This document shows, piece by piece, positions 1-6,220 of a stretch of DNA of 6,221 nucleotides; the first letter of the stretch is position 1; every line of letters starts with the position of its first letter. Source of the stretch: Bacteroidaceae bacterium (GTDB lineage Bacteria > Bacteroidota > Bacteroidia > Bacteroidales > Bacteroidaceae); assembly GCA_021443405.1 (NCBI GenBank), contig JABUUA010000094.1:2280-8500 (forward strand). The letters are read 5' to 3'. Position numbers and translations under genes: made by a program. The notes beneath the pieces were generated by a model that saw nothing but the letters and a program-made list of their open reading frames with translations, was not told the origin of the DNA and ran no database searches.

Positions 1-975
1 CGCATGCAGGACGAAGAACTGTCGGACCACTATCGTCACCTGCTCGTCGATTCGTTCCCCACGGACAAGAACGCCGTCAAGGTGGCCAATCCACGCTACG
101 AACAGATTGCCCGCGACGGCAAGCACATGGAGGATTCGCTCTATGCCGCCACCTACACGGCCTACCAAAACAGCGAGTACAGGCAGGTGGCGCGCAACTT
201 CGAGGAGCACACCCGCGACTTCGCCGAAGGGCCGCACCGCGCCCGCATCCTGTTTGTGCAGGCCATGAGTTGCCTGTATTCCGGCGACCGCAAGCAGTTC
301 CTCGCGCTGTTGGAAGAGCTGACCAGCAAGTACAGCAAGGAGGAAATCGCCACGATGGCCGCCGACATCGTGAAGGGCGTGAAGGAGGGACGACTGCTCA
401 GCGACAGCAAGTACGACAGCAGCGACATCTGGAAGCGTCGCAAGACCGTCACGGCGACGGGCGACTCCATCGCGCCTGACACGCTCAAGGACGACCGCTA
501 TTCCACTTTCAACTTCGTGATAGCCTACCCCACCAACAGTCTCGACGAGGACCAGTTGCTCTACGAAATGGCGCGCTACAACTTCACGAGCTACATGGTT
601 CGTAACTTTGAAATCGAAGTGTTGGACGACCAAGGTCTGTCGATGATGTGCGTGCGCGGCTTCCTCAGCTTCGACGAGGCCCACGCCTACGCCCAGCGTC
701 TCTACGCCGACGCCTTTATGCGCGAGCGACTCGACGGGCTTCGCACGCTACTCATCAGCGACGAGAACCTGAAGCTGCTGGGCACGGCCTTCAGCTTCGA
801 CGAGTACAAGGAATTCTACGACCGCACCTTCGCACCCATCGACGTGCCCAAGGACTTGCAGTTCGACGAGCCCACCGACATTCCTTATATTGACCCCGAC
901 GACTACGTTCCCGAGCCGGAAGGCGACGAGGACGAGGGAGGCGACGATTACGACGACTTCCCCTTCGGCTTCTGA
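1..975 (+). CDS. porW: PorW/SprE-like type IX secretion lipoprotein, C-terminal part (5' truncated)
   Basis: The frame is open from base 1, so this is the C-terminal 324 or so residues of a longer protein; the ATG at position 4 is probably internal. PorW/SprE proteins are TPR-containing outer-membrane lipoproteins facing the periplasm that are needed for type IX secretion (and gliding in some Bacteroidetes). Visible here, counting from the ATG at 4: a helical TPR-like region with an EDSLYAATYTAY stretch (about 43-54) and further helices to about 132. A linker follows, then a compact C-terminal domain (about 168-255) with FVIAYP, a YNFTSYMVRNFEIEV strand and ISDENLKLLG. The protein ends in a strongly acidic Asp/Glu/Pro tail (about 285-319). 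The signal peptide and lipobox lie outside the window. The gene ends 26 bp before the PorX-like gene, which supports the type IX assignment. The alternative is a generic Bacteroidetes TPR protein. The family call rests on remembered sequence character, not a search. Confidence 0.72.
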   Translation, partial: RMQDEELSDHYRHLLVDSFPTDKNAVKVANPRYEQIARDGKHMEDSLYAATYTAYQNSEYRQVARNFEEHTRDFAEGPHRARILFVQAMSCLYSGDRKQFLALLEELTSKYSKEEIATMAADIVKGVKEGRLLSDSKYDSSDIWKRRKTVTATGDSIAPDTLKDDRYSTFNFVIAYPTNSLDEDQLLYEMARYNFTSYMVRNFEIEVLDDQGLSMMCVRGFLSFDEAHAYAQRLYADAFMRERLDGLRTLLISDENLKLLGTAFSFDEYKEFYDRTFAPIDVPKDLQFDEPTDIPYIDPDDYVPEPEGDEDEGGDDYDDFPFGF

Positions 976-1001
976 CACCACTACGATAACACGCTGACAC
1001 C

Positions 1002-2549
1002 ATGACATACAAACTCCTTTGGGTTGACGACGAGATAGAACTACTGAAGGCACACCTGCTTTTCTTAGAGAAAAAAGGCTACGCTGTGGACACTGTGTCG
1101 AACGGTTTCGACGCGCTCGAGCAGTGCGAGAATACCGACTACGACCTCATTCTGCTGGACGAGAACATGCCCGGCATCAGCGGACTGGAGACCCTCTCCC
1201 GCATCAAGGAGATTCTTCCCTCAACGCCCGTGGTGATGGTGACCAAGAGCGAGGAGGAGAACATCATGGACCAGGCCATCGGGTCGAAGATTGCCGACTA
1301 CCTCATCAAGCCCGTCAATCCCACCCAGATTCTGCTCTCGCTGAAGAAAAATATCCACCAGCGCGAGATTGTCAGCGAGGTGACGCAGAACAGCTACCAG
1401 CAGAACTTCGGCAAGATAGGCATGCAAATCAACGACTCGCTCACGTTCCAGGACTGGACGGAGGTGTACAAGCGTCTGGTGTTCTGGGAGCAAGAGTTGC
1501 AAGAGGCCGACGGAAGCATGCGCGAAATGCTGGCCATGCAGAAGAGCGAGGCCAACCTCATGTTCGGGAAGTTCGTGAAGAAGAACTACCAACGCTGGGT
1601 GGACGGCGACGAGAGCCGCCCGCTCATGAGCCCCGACATCTTCAAAAGTCGTGTCTTCCCCGCGCTCAACAACGGCGAGAAAGTCTTTCTACTCGTCATC
1701 GACAACTTCCGCTTCGACCAGTGGCGCACGCTCTACGATGAAATTGCAGACCAATTCACCGTGGAAGAAGACTTGTATTGCAGCATTCTTCCCACGGCAA
1801 CGCAATACGCGCGCAACGCCATCTTCAGCGGATTGATGCCGGCCTACATCGAAAAGATGTTCCCGGAACTGTGGGTGGACGAGGACAGCGAGGAAGGAAA
1901 GAACTTGAACGAGGCGCCCCTCATCCAGACGCAACTCGAGCGCTACCGCCGTCGCAACACGTTCTCTTACCACAAAATCAACGACTCGCAGGCGGCGGAG
2001 AAGCTCATGCAGCAGTTCCGTTCGCTCGAGCGCAACGACCTCAACGTGGTGGTGATTAACTTCATCGACATGCTTTCCCACGCTCGCACCGAGAGCCGCA
2101 TGGTGCACGAGCTCGCCAACAACGAGGCGGCCTACCGCAGCATCACGCTGTCGTGGTTCCGCCACTCGGCCATCAAGGAACTGTTCCGCGCCCTCGCCGC
2201 CAGCGACTACACGGTGATTCTCACCACCGACCACGGCAGCATCCGTTGCAGCACGCCCATCAAGGTGGTGGGCGACAAGAACACCAACACCAACCTGCGC
2301 TACAAACTGGGCAAGAACCTGAGCTACAATGCCAAGGAAGTAATGGAAATACGCAATCCGAAAGCCGCGGAACTGCCCTCGCCCAACCTTTCCACCACTT
2401 ACATCTTCGCCACTGGCGACAGCTTCTTCGCCTACCCCAACAACTATAATTATTATGTCTCCTACTACAAAGACACCTTTCAGCACGGCGGTGTCTCGCT
2501 GGAGGAGATGCTCATTCCGCTGGTCACCCTCAAGGGAAAGAAACGATGA
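1002..2549 (+). CDS. porX: PorX-like response regulator with PglZ (alkaline phosphatase superfamily) domain
   Basis: This 515-residue protein has the two-part architecture of PorX, the response regulator that controls type IX secretion in Porphyromonas and Flavobacterium. Residues 1-120 form a receiver domain: acidic pair D9-D10, phospho-acceptor D53 in LLDENMPG, T81 and K103 in LIKP. A helical linker covers about 121-215. A PglZ/alkaline-phosphatase-fold domain covers about 216-515. Its expected metal ligands and nucleophile are all present: D234 (VIDNFRFDQ), T267 in LPTATQYARNA, D356 and H360 (FIDMLSH), D410-H411 (TTDHG) and H495 (FQHGG). An intact active site suggests a working phosphodiesterase or phosphatase; known PorX proteins cleave (oligo)nucleotide substrates. 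There is no DNA-binding domain, so output is probably through protein contacts (PorX is reported to act with the sigma factor SigP) or catalysis. The likely partner kinase, PorY, is not in the window. The start follows PorW by 26 bp with no clear Shine-Dalgarno sequence. The stop overlaps the tadA start. Confidence 0.9.
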   Translation: MTYKLLWVDDEIELLKAHLLFLEKKGYAVDTVSNGFDALEQCENTDYDLILLDENMPGISGLETLSRIKEILPSTPVVMVTKSEEENIMDQAIGSKIADYLIKPVNPTQILLSLKKNIHQREIVSEVTQNSYQQNFGKIGMQINDSLTFQDWTEVYKRLVFWEQELQEADGSMREMLAMQKSEANLMFGKFVKKNYQRWVDGDESRPLMSPDIFKSRVFPALNNGEKVFLLVIDNFRFDQWRTLYDEIADQFTVEEDLYCSILPTATQYARNAIFSGLMPAYIEKMFPELWVDEDSEEGKNLNEAPLIQTQLERYRRRNTFSYHKINDSQAAEKLMQQFRSLERNDLNVVVINFIDMLSHARTESRMVHELANNEAAYRSITLSWFRHSAIKELFRALAASDYTVILTTDHGSIRCSTPIKVVGDKNTNTNLRYKLGKNLSYNAKEVMEIRNPKAAELPSPNLSTTYIFATGDSFFAYPNNYNYYVSYYKDTFQHGGVSLEEMLIPLVTLKGKKR

Positions 2550-2980
2550 ACAACGACGAATACTACATGCGCCGCGCACTGGAGGAAGCGCAGCGAGCCG
2601 CCCGTGAGGACGAAATCCCCGTGGGGGCCGTGATTGTCTGCCGCGACCAAATCATAGCCCGCGCCCACAATCTCACGGAGACGCTGACCGACGTGACCGC
2701 CCATGCCGAGATGCAGGCCATCACGGCAGCGGCCGAACATCTGGGTGGCAAGTACCTCACCGACTGCACACTCTACGTCACGGTGGAGCCTTGCATCATG
2801 TGCGCCGGCGCGCTCGGCTGGTCACACATCCAGCGCATCGTGTTCGGTTGTCCCGACGAAAAGCGTGGTTATCAGCGTTTCGCCCCCGAGGCGCTCCACC
2901 CCAAGACCGAGGTGGTGAGCGGTGTGCTCGAGGAAGAATGCCGCCAACTCATGCAGGATTTTTTCCGCAAGAAACGCTGA
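2546..2980 (+). CDS. tadA: tRNA adenosine(34) deaminase TadA
   Basis: This 144-residue cytidine/deoxycytidylate-deaminase-fold enzyme is expected to convert A34 to inosine in the anticodon of tRNA-Arg(ACG), which lets one tRNA read several CGN codons. The zinc-site motifs are complete: HAE (H53, E55 as proton shuttle) and PCIMC (C83, C86). Also present are IPVGAVIV (24-31), N42 and the family's typical KRGY segment (106-109). Length and motif spacing match bacterial TadA; N42 and the KRGY region favour TadA over guanine or cytosine deaminases. The ATG at 2546 overlaps the porX TGA as ATGA, a usual sign of translational coupling, and this settles the start over the in-frame Met8. A weak purine run (GGGAAAG) precedes it. 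Its place behind two secretion genes looks like a shared transcript and not a shared pathway. Confidence 0.95.
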   Translation: MNNDEYYMRRALEEAQRAAREDEIPVGAVIVCRDQIIARAHNLTETLTDVTAHAEMQAITAAAEHLGGKYLTDCTLYVTVEPCIMCAGALGWSHIQRIVFGCPDEKRGYQRFAPEALHPKTEVVSGVLEEECRQLMQDFFRKKR

Positions 2981-3037
2981 CCACCAGTCCATCCACCACC
3001 CTTCACCGCGGCAGCTCGCCACGTTCGCCGCAGTGCA

Positions 3038-3077
3038 TTGCGAGCGACACGCAACAAAAATCGGACATTTTCTTTGC
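3038..3077 (+). terminator. Weak stem-loops after tadA, possible terminator
   Basis: Two short inverted repeats lie just beyond the tadA operon: TTGCG/CGCAA with a 7-nt loop (3038-3042 / 3050-3054), and AAAAT/ATTTT with a 5-nt loop (3057-3061 / 3067-3071). The second can be extended by GCAA/TTGC pairing (3051-3054 with 3074-3077) across two mismatches. It is followed by a short T-rich run. A GC-rich pair, GCGGC/GCCGC with a 14-nt loop (3008-3012 / 3027-3031), lies further upstream. None is a strong intrinsic terminator, and the second overlaps the -33 element of the next promoter. This could be a weak transcription end or chance. Confidence 0.25.
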
Positions 3078-3103
3078 TGTTTAGTATATTTTGTTTACTT
3101 TTG
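3073..3103 (+). promoter_or_regulatory. Bacteroidetes-type promoter for the corA-like gene
   Basis: A -33 element TTTG (3073-3076) is followed after 19 bp by TACTTTTG (3096-3103), an exact match to the -7 consensus TAnnTTTG used by the Bacteroidetes primary sigma factor. The surrounding DNA turns AT-rich against the GC-rich genes on both sides. Transcription would start near 3108-3112, which gives a leader of about 137 nt before the transporter start. The promoter separates the transporter from the porW-porX-tadA unit. Confidence 0.75.
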
Positions 3104-3138
3104 TAGTCGCAACTTAAAAATAGATTAGTATTAACCGT

Positions 3139-3174
3139 ATGGACGACTATTACGCGGAGAACCAGACGTTGTAG
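3139..3174 (+). CDS. Possible 11-codon leader peptide upstream of corA-like gene
   Basis: A short reading frame encoding MDDYYAENQTL and ending in TAG sits in the predicted leader, about 30 nt after the inferred transcription start. It begins after an AT-rich stretch (about 3111-3134), the kind of context that often favours initiation in Bacteroidetes, where Shine-Dalgarno sequences are rare. Residues 2, 3 and 7 are acidic. It is in the same frame as the transporter, but two in-frame stops (3172-3174, 3208-3210) separate them, so it is not a lost N-terminus. Acid-rich leader peptides regulate Mg transporter genes in enterobacteria (mgtL), so a comparable role is conceivable. A frame this short may equally be chance. 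Confidence 0.3.
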   Translation: MDDYYAENQTL

Positions 3175-3205
3175 GGACAGAGGCGAGCAAGGCTTTCCTC
3201 CCCCA

Positions 3206-3222
3206 CTTAGTCATTCTCTAAG
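3206..3222 (+). promoter_or_regulatory. Small hairpin in corA leader
   Basis: CTTAG (3206-3210) and CTAAG (3218-3222) form a perfect 5-bp stem with a 7-nt loop. It lies 9 nt upstream of the Shine-Dalgarno run. No T-run follows, so it is not an intrinsic terminator. Upstream, GAGG (3179-3182) can pair with CCTC (3197-3200). These structures could influence ribosome access, but the stems are short. Confidence 0.25.
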
Positions 3223-3231
3223 ATCATCAGC

Positions 3232-3238
3232 AAGGAGG
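3232..3238 (+). promoter_or_regulatory. Strong Shine-Dalgarno for corA-like gene
   Basis: AAGGAGG ends 8 nt before the ATG at 3247, near-ideal spacing. It fixes that start codon. It is unusual here because the porX and DUF349 genes have no recognisable Shine-Dalgarno sequence, as is usual in Bacteroidetes. Confidence 0.7.
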
Positions 3239-3246
3239 ACAAACCA

Positions 3247-4173
3247 ATGCGAACATTCTGGAACACAAACCATGGCTTGCGCGCCATTGACCAATGGGAG
3301 CCCAACTGCTGGGTGCAGGTGACCTGCCCCAGCCAAGAGGACATCGATTTCCTGCAAAACACACTCGGAATACCTGACTACTACGTGAGCGACATCGCCG
3401 ATACCGATGAGCGCGCCCGTTACGACGTGGACGAGGGTTGGGTGCTCATCATCCTTCGCATTCCTTACGTAAAGGAAGTGCGCTCGAGAACGCCGTACAC
3501 AACCATCCCTCTCGGTATCATCATGAAGGGCGACGTGTGCATCACCGTCTGCAACTTCGAGACCAACATGATGCTCGACTTCGTGACGTATCAGCAGAAG
3601 CGCGGTCTCGGCTTCACCGACTCGGTGGACATGGTCTTCCGCATCTTCCTGAGCAGCGCGGTGTGGTACTTAAAGCGACTGAAGCAAATCTCGGCGCGCA
3701 TCGACAAGGCCAAGCAGAACCTCGACCAGACCATCTCGAACACCGACCTCGTAGCACTGTCACGCTTGCAGGACAGTCTGACTTACTTCATCACTTCCAT
3801 CCGAGGCAACGAGAACTTGCTCTCGAAGCTGAAGTTCAAACTCCCCGTCGATGAACTCGACGCCGACATGATTGAGGACGTCAACATCGAGATGAGCCAG
3901 GCCCGGGAGACCGCCAGCATCTATGCCAACATCCTGGAATCGACGATGGACACCTACGCCAACCTGATTAACAACAACATGAGCAACGTGATGAAGATGC
4001 TGACGAGCATCTCCATTATCCTCATGTTCCCCACCCTGATAGCCAGTCTGTTCGGCATGAACGTCATCAACGGCATGGAGTCGTGGCCTTGGGGCTTCCC
4101 GCTGGCGCTGCTACTGTCGGTGGGCGTCACGCTGATTTTCTTCCTCTACTTCAAGCGGAAGAGCTGGTTCTAA
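3247..4173 (+). CDS. corA: CorA-family magnesium/divalent cation transporter
   Basis: This 308-residue inner-membrane protein has the CorA plan: a large cytoplasmic N-terminal domain, a long helical stalk and two C-terminal transmembrane helices. The signature GMN is at 270-272 (ASLFGMNV), at the end of TM1 (about 252-269). TM2 (about 283-301) is followed by a basic end, KRKSWF, as in CorA pores, which assemble as pentamers and usually carry Mg2+ (sometimes Co2+ or Ni2+). The N-terminal domain shows the family's DTDERARYD stretch (52-60), and residues about 140-250 read as long amphipathic helices. The loop after GMN (VINGMESWPWGF) keeps an acidic residue but lacks the classical MPEL sequence, as in many distant CorA members, so ion preference cannot be read from sequence. 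The strong Shine-Dalgarno fixes the start. The gene has its own promoter and a structured leader. Alternative: a ZntB-like or other 2-TM-GxN transporter. Confidence 0.9.
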   Translation: MRTFWNTNHGLRAIDQWEPNCWVQVTCPSQEDIDFLQNTLGIPDYYVSDIADTDERARYDVDEGWVLIILRIPYVKEVRSRTPYTTIPLGIIMKGDVCITVCNFETNMMLDFVTYQQKRGLGFTDSVDMVFRIFLSSAVWYLKRLKQISARIDKAKQNLDQTISNTDLVALSRLQDSLTYFITSIRGNENLLSKLKFKLPVDELDADMIEDVNIEMSQARETASIYANILESTMDTYANLINNNMSNVMKMLTSISIILMFPTLIASLFGMNVINGMESWPWGFPLALLLSVGVTLIFFLYFKRKSWF

Positions 4174-4272
4174 CCCGGCCGACGAACCGCCGTCACCGAA
4201 CAAATCGCAACCATTTCCTATAGTAATAATCATTATTTAGTTAATAGTACTAACCCTTAGAACCCATCCATT
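4174..4272 (+). promoter_or_regulatory. AT-rich intergenic region with inverted repeats before the DUF349 gene
   Basis: The 99-bp gap turns abruptly AT-rich from about 4214. It holds a near-perfect palindrome, AATAAT-C-ATTATT (4225-4237), and an inverted repeat TTAGT/ACTAA with a 7-nt loop (4237-4241 / 4249-4253). No exact TAnnTTTG -7 box is visible, so any promoter is degenerate. Near 4176-4192 there is only a 4-bp stem (CGGC/GCCG) and no T-run, so termination after corA is not clear and read-through is possible. No Shine-Dalgarno precedes the ATG at 4273. Confidence 0.4.
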
Positions 4273-6084
4273 ATGGACACTCTTGAACAGAACGTACAGA
4301 ACGAAGCTACCGTGGAGGTAACCGCCACCGAAGCTACCGAGCCCGCGGCTACAGTAGAAATTGCTGAAGAGCCCCAAATTCCTCTGATGACCACCAAGGA
4401 GGAAGTGCTCGCCCGCGCCGAAGCCATTGCCGCTGCCGGCGACGGTGGAAACAAGCAGGAACTGGACCTGCTCAAACAATTGTATTACAAATACAGCAAA
4501 GCCGAGACGGCTGCCGCTCTGCAGGCCCACATCGACGCTGGCAACGAGGCCGAGACTTTCGTGCCCATGCCCGACCCGTCGGAGGAGGCCTTCAAGCAGA
4601 CGATGCAGAACATCCGCCAGCGCCGCGCCGAAATCATGGCGCAGCAGGAGCAGGAGCGCAACGACAACCTGCAGAAGAAACTGGCCGTCATCGAAAAGAT
4701 AAAGGTGCTCGCCACCACCCCCGAAGAGGCGGGAAAGAGCTACGACGACTTCAAGGCGCTGCAGACGGAGTGGCGTGAAATCGGCAACGTGCCCGCGGAA
4801 AACGTGGCCGAGGTGTGGAAGAACTACCAACTCTACGTGGAGCAGTTCTACGACATGCTCAAGCTCAACATTCAGTCGCGCGAGTACGACTTCCGCAAGA
4901 ACTTGGAGGCCAAGATCATCCTCTGCGAACAAGCGGAGAAGTTGAGCGAGGAAAACGACGTCGTGGCCGCTCTCAACCTCCTGCAGGGACTCCACCAGCA
5001 GTGGAAGGAAATAGGCCCCGTGGCCAAGGAACTGCGCGACGACATCTGGAACCGCTTCAAGGAGGCCAGCACCGTGATACGCAAGCGTCACCAGGACTTC
5101 TTCGAGTCGCGCAAGGCGCAGGAAGAGGAGAATCTGGTGAAAAAGACGGCTCTCTGCGAGAAAGTGGAAGCCATCGGGACGGAAGGTCTCAAGTCGTTTG
5201 CCGACTGGGACGCCAAGACACAGGAAATCATCGCCCTGCAAACCGAGTGGAAGACCATTGGCTATGCGTCGCCTAAGCACAACACGCAAATCTTCGAGCG
5301 CTTCCGTGAGGCTTGCGACCGCTTCTTCACACTGAAGGCCGACTACTTCAAGCAGGTGAAGGATGAACTGAACGAGAACCTCCGCAAGAAGACGGCACTG
5401 GCCGAACAGGCCGAAGCCCTGAAGGACAGCACCGACTGGCGCAAGACCACCGACGCCATCATAGAACTGCAACGCCAGTGGAAAACCATCGGCAGCGTGC
5501 CTCGCAAGGTGAGCGACGCCCTGTGGCAGCGCTTCACCACCGCCTGCGACGCTTTCTTCGCCGCCAAAAGCGAGGCGCACAAGGGCATACGCGAGGAGGA
5601 ACTGGACAACCTGACGAAGAAGCGCTCCATCATCGACCAGCTCAAGGCCTTGGCTGAGCAGACCGTGGACGACGCCGGCAAGAAGGTGAAGGAACTGCAG
5701 GCCCAGTGGAACGAAGTGGGCCACGTGCCCATGCGCGACAAGGACAAGATTTACAAGCAATACCGCGCCATCTGCGACCAGCTCTACGACGACCTTCACA
5801 TTCACCAGGCGAAGCGCAACCTCGAGAGCTTCCGCACTTCGCTGAAGGTGACCGCCGACAAGCAGGGCAACGCGCTGCAACAAGAGCGTCAGCGCCTGAT
5901 GCGCGCCTACGAGGTGATGAAGAACGAAATCATGACCTACGAAAACAACATCGGTTTCCTCTCTGCCAGCAGCAAGAGCGGCAACGCCCTCGTGGCCGAA
6001 ATCAGCCGCAAGGTGGAGAAACTGAAGCAGGAACTCGACCTCATTGCGCAGAAAATAAAGGCTGTGAATGAGGAGATGAAGTAA
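4273..6084 (+). CDS. Five-repeat DUF349 protein, function unknown
   Basis: This 603-residue soluble protein has no signal peptide or membrane segment. An acidic, Ala/Thr/Glu-rich low-complexity N-terminus (about 1-36) leads into a helical region (37-125). Five DUF349 repeats follow, each marked by a W-x-x-(I/V)-G core: WREIG at 167, WKEIG at 244, WKTIG at 326, WKTIG at 403 and WNEVG at 479. The spacing is about 76-82 residues. Each core is preceded by a helix ending in LQ..W or similar and followed by W/F-x-x-(F/Y) helices such as IWNRFKEA and LWQRFTTACD. The C-terminus (about 510-603) is predicted coiled coil, rich in Glu, Lys and Gln. Large DUF349 proteins of this size are common in Bacteroidales, but their role is not established. 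The elongated helical-repeat form suggests a scaffold or nucleic-acid/protein-binding role, which is inference only. It follows corA by 99 bp; co-transcription is uncertain. Confidence 0.9.
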   Translation: MDTLEQNVQNEATVEVTATEATEPAATVEIAEEPQIPLMTTKEEVLARAEAIAAAGDGGNKQELDLLKQLYYKYSKAETAAALQAHIDAGNEAETFVPMPDPSEEAFKQTMQNIRQRRAEIMAQQEQERNDNLQKKLAVIEKIKVLATTPEEAGKSYDDFKALQTEWREIGNVPAENVAEVWKNYQLYVEQFYDMLKLNIQSREYDFRKNLEAKIILCEQAEKLSEENDVVAALNLLQGLHQQWKEIGPVAKELRDDIWNRFKEASTVIRKRHQDFFESRKAQEEENLVKKTALCEKVEAIGTEGLKSFADWDAKTQEIIALQTEWKTIGYASPKHNTQIFERFREACDRFFTLKADYFKQVKDELNENLRKKTALAEQAEALKDSTDWRKTTDAIIELQRQWKTIGSVPRKVSDALWQRFTTACDAFFAAKSEAHKGIREEELDNLTKKRSIIDQLKALAEQTVDDAGKKVKELQAQWNEVGHVPMRDKDKIYKQYRAICDQLYDDLHIHQAKRNLESFRTSLKVTADKQGNALQQERQRLMRAYEVMKNEIMTYENNIGFLSASSKSGNALVAEISRKVEKLKQELDLIAQKIKAVNEEMK

Positions 6085-6132
6085 ACGTCCAAAGAAACCA
6101 AGACCCCACCCCTGCCCGACACCTTCGTGCTT

Positions 6133-6153
6133 AGCGTCGGCCGCTTCGGCGCT
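6133..6153 (+). terminator. GC-rich hairpin downstream of the DUF349 gene
   Basis: AGCGTCGG (6133-6140) can pair with TCGGCGCT (6146-6153) as an 8-bp stem with two G-U wobbles and a 5-nt loop, about 50 nt after the stop codon. An alternative pairing gives a CGC-TTCG-GCG stem with a UUCG-type tetraloop (6142-6151). Neither is followed by a T-run, so it may mark or protect the 3' end of the message without being a classical intrinsic terminator. Confidence 0.35.
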
Positions 6154-6182
6154 CCTGCGTCGCCCCTCGCCCCCGCCGAGCA

Positions 6183-6220
6183 CAGCACCCGCCATCGGTG
6201 CTGAGCATTATCAATGCTCA
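6183..6220. repeat. Two abutting perfect hairpins (palindromic element) at the window edge
   Basis: CAGCACC/GGTGCTG (6183-6189 / 6197-6203) forms a perfect 7-bp stem with a 7-nt loop. Directly after it, TGAGCATT/AATGCTCA (6202-6209 / 6213-6220) forms a perfect 8-bp stem with a 3-nt loop; the two share bases 6202-6203. GAGCA at 6178-6182 can also pair with TGCTC at 6215-6219, so the element could refold into one larger structure. It may be a bidirectional terminator or a dispersed palindromic repeat. The window ends here, so its right border is unknown. Confidence 0.55.

Noticed and set aside
1689..2579. A 296-codon minus-strand open frame antisense to porX
   Set aside because: It lies over the conserved PglZ domain, and its Val/Gly-rich product has no family signature. 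It is a shadow of the sense gene.
3104..3149. TAGTCG (3104-3109) and CGACTA (3144-3149) as a long-range stem in the corA leader
   Set aside because: The left arm lies mostly upstream of the expected transcription start, so it would not be in the RNA; a 6-bp match over a 34-nt loop is weak.
3104..3246. M-box magnesium riboswitch in the corA leader
   Set aside because: The leader is too short and lacks a multi-stem architecture; only 4-5 bp stems are visible, so no known riboswitch class can be supported.
4214..4245. A Bacteroidetes promoter before the DUF349 gene (TTTC as -33, TAGTTAAT as -7)
   Set aside because: The -7 candidate departs from TAnnTTTG at several positions. The region is AT-rich enough to hold a promoter, but no specific box can be defended.
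4237..6195. A very long minus-strand open frame (652 codons) antisense to the DUF349 gene
   Set aside because: It is a by-product of the GC-rich codon pattern of the sense gene. Its product is a Leu/Val/His/Gly-rich string without recognisable domains, while the sense frame encodes five clear repeats.
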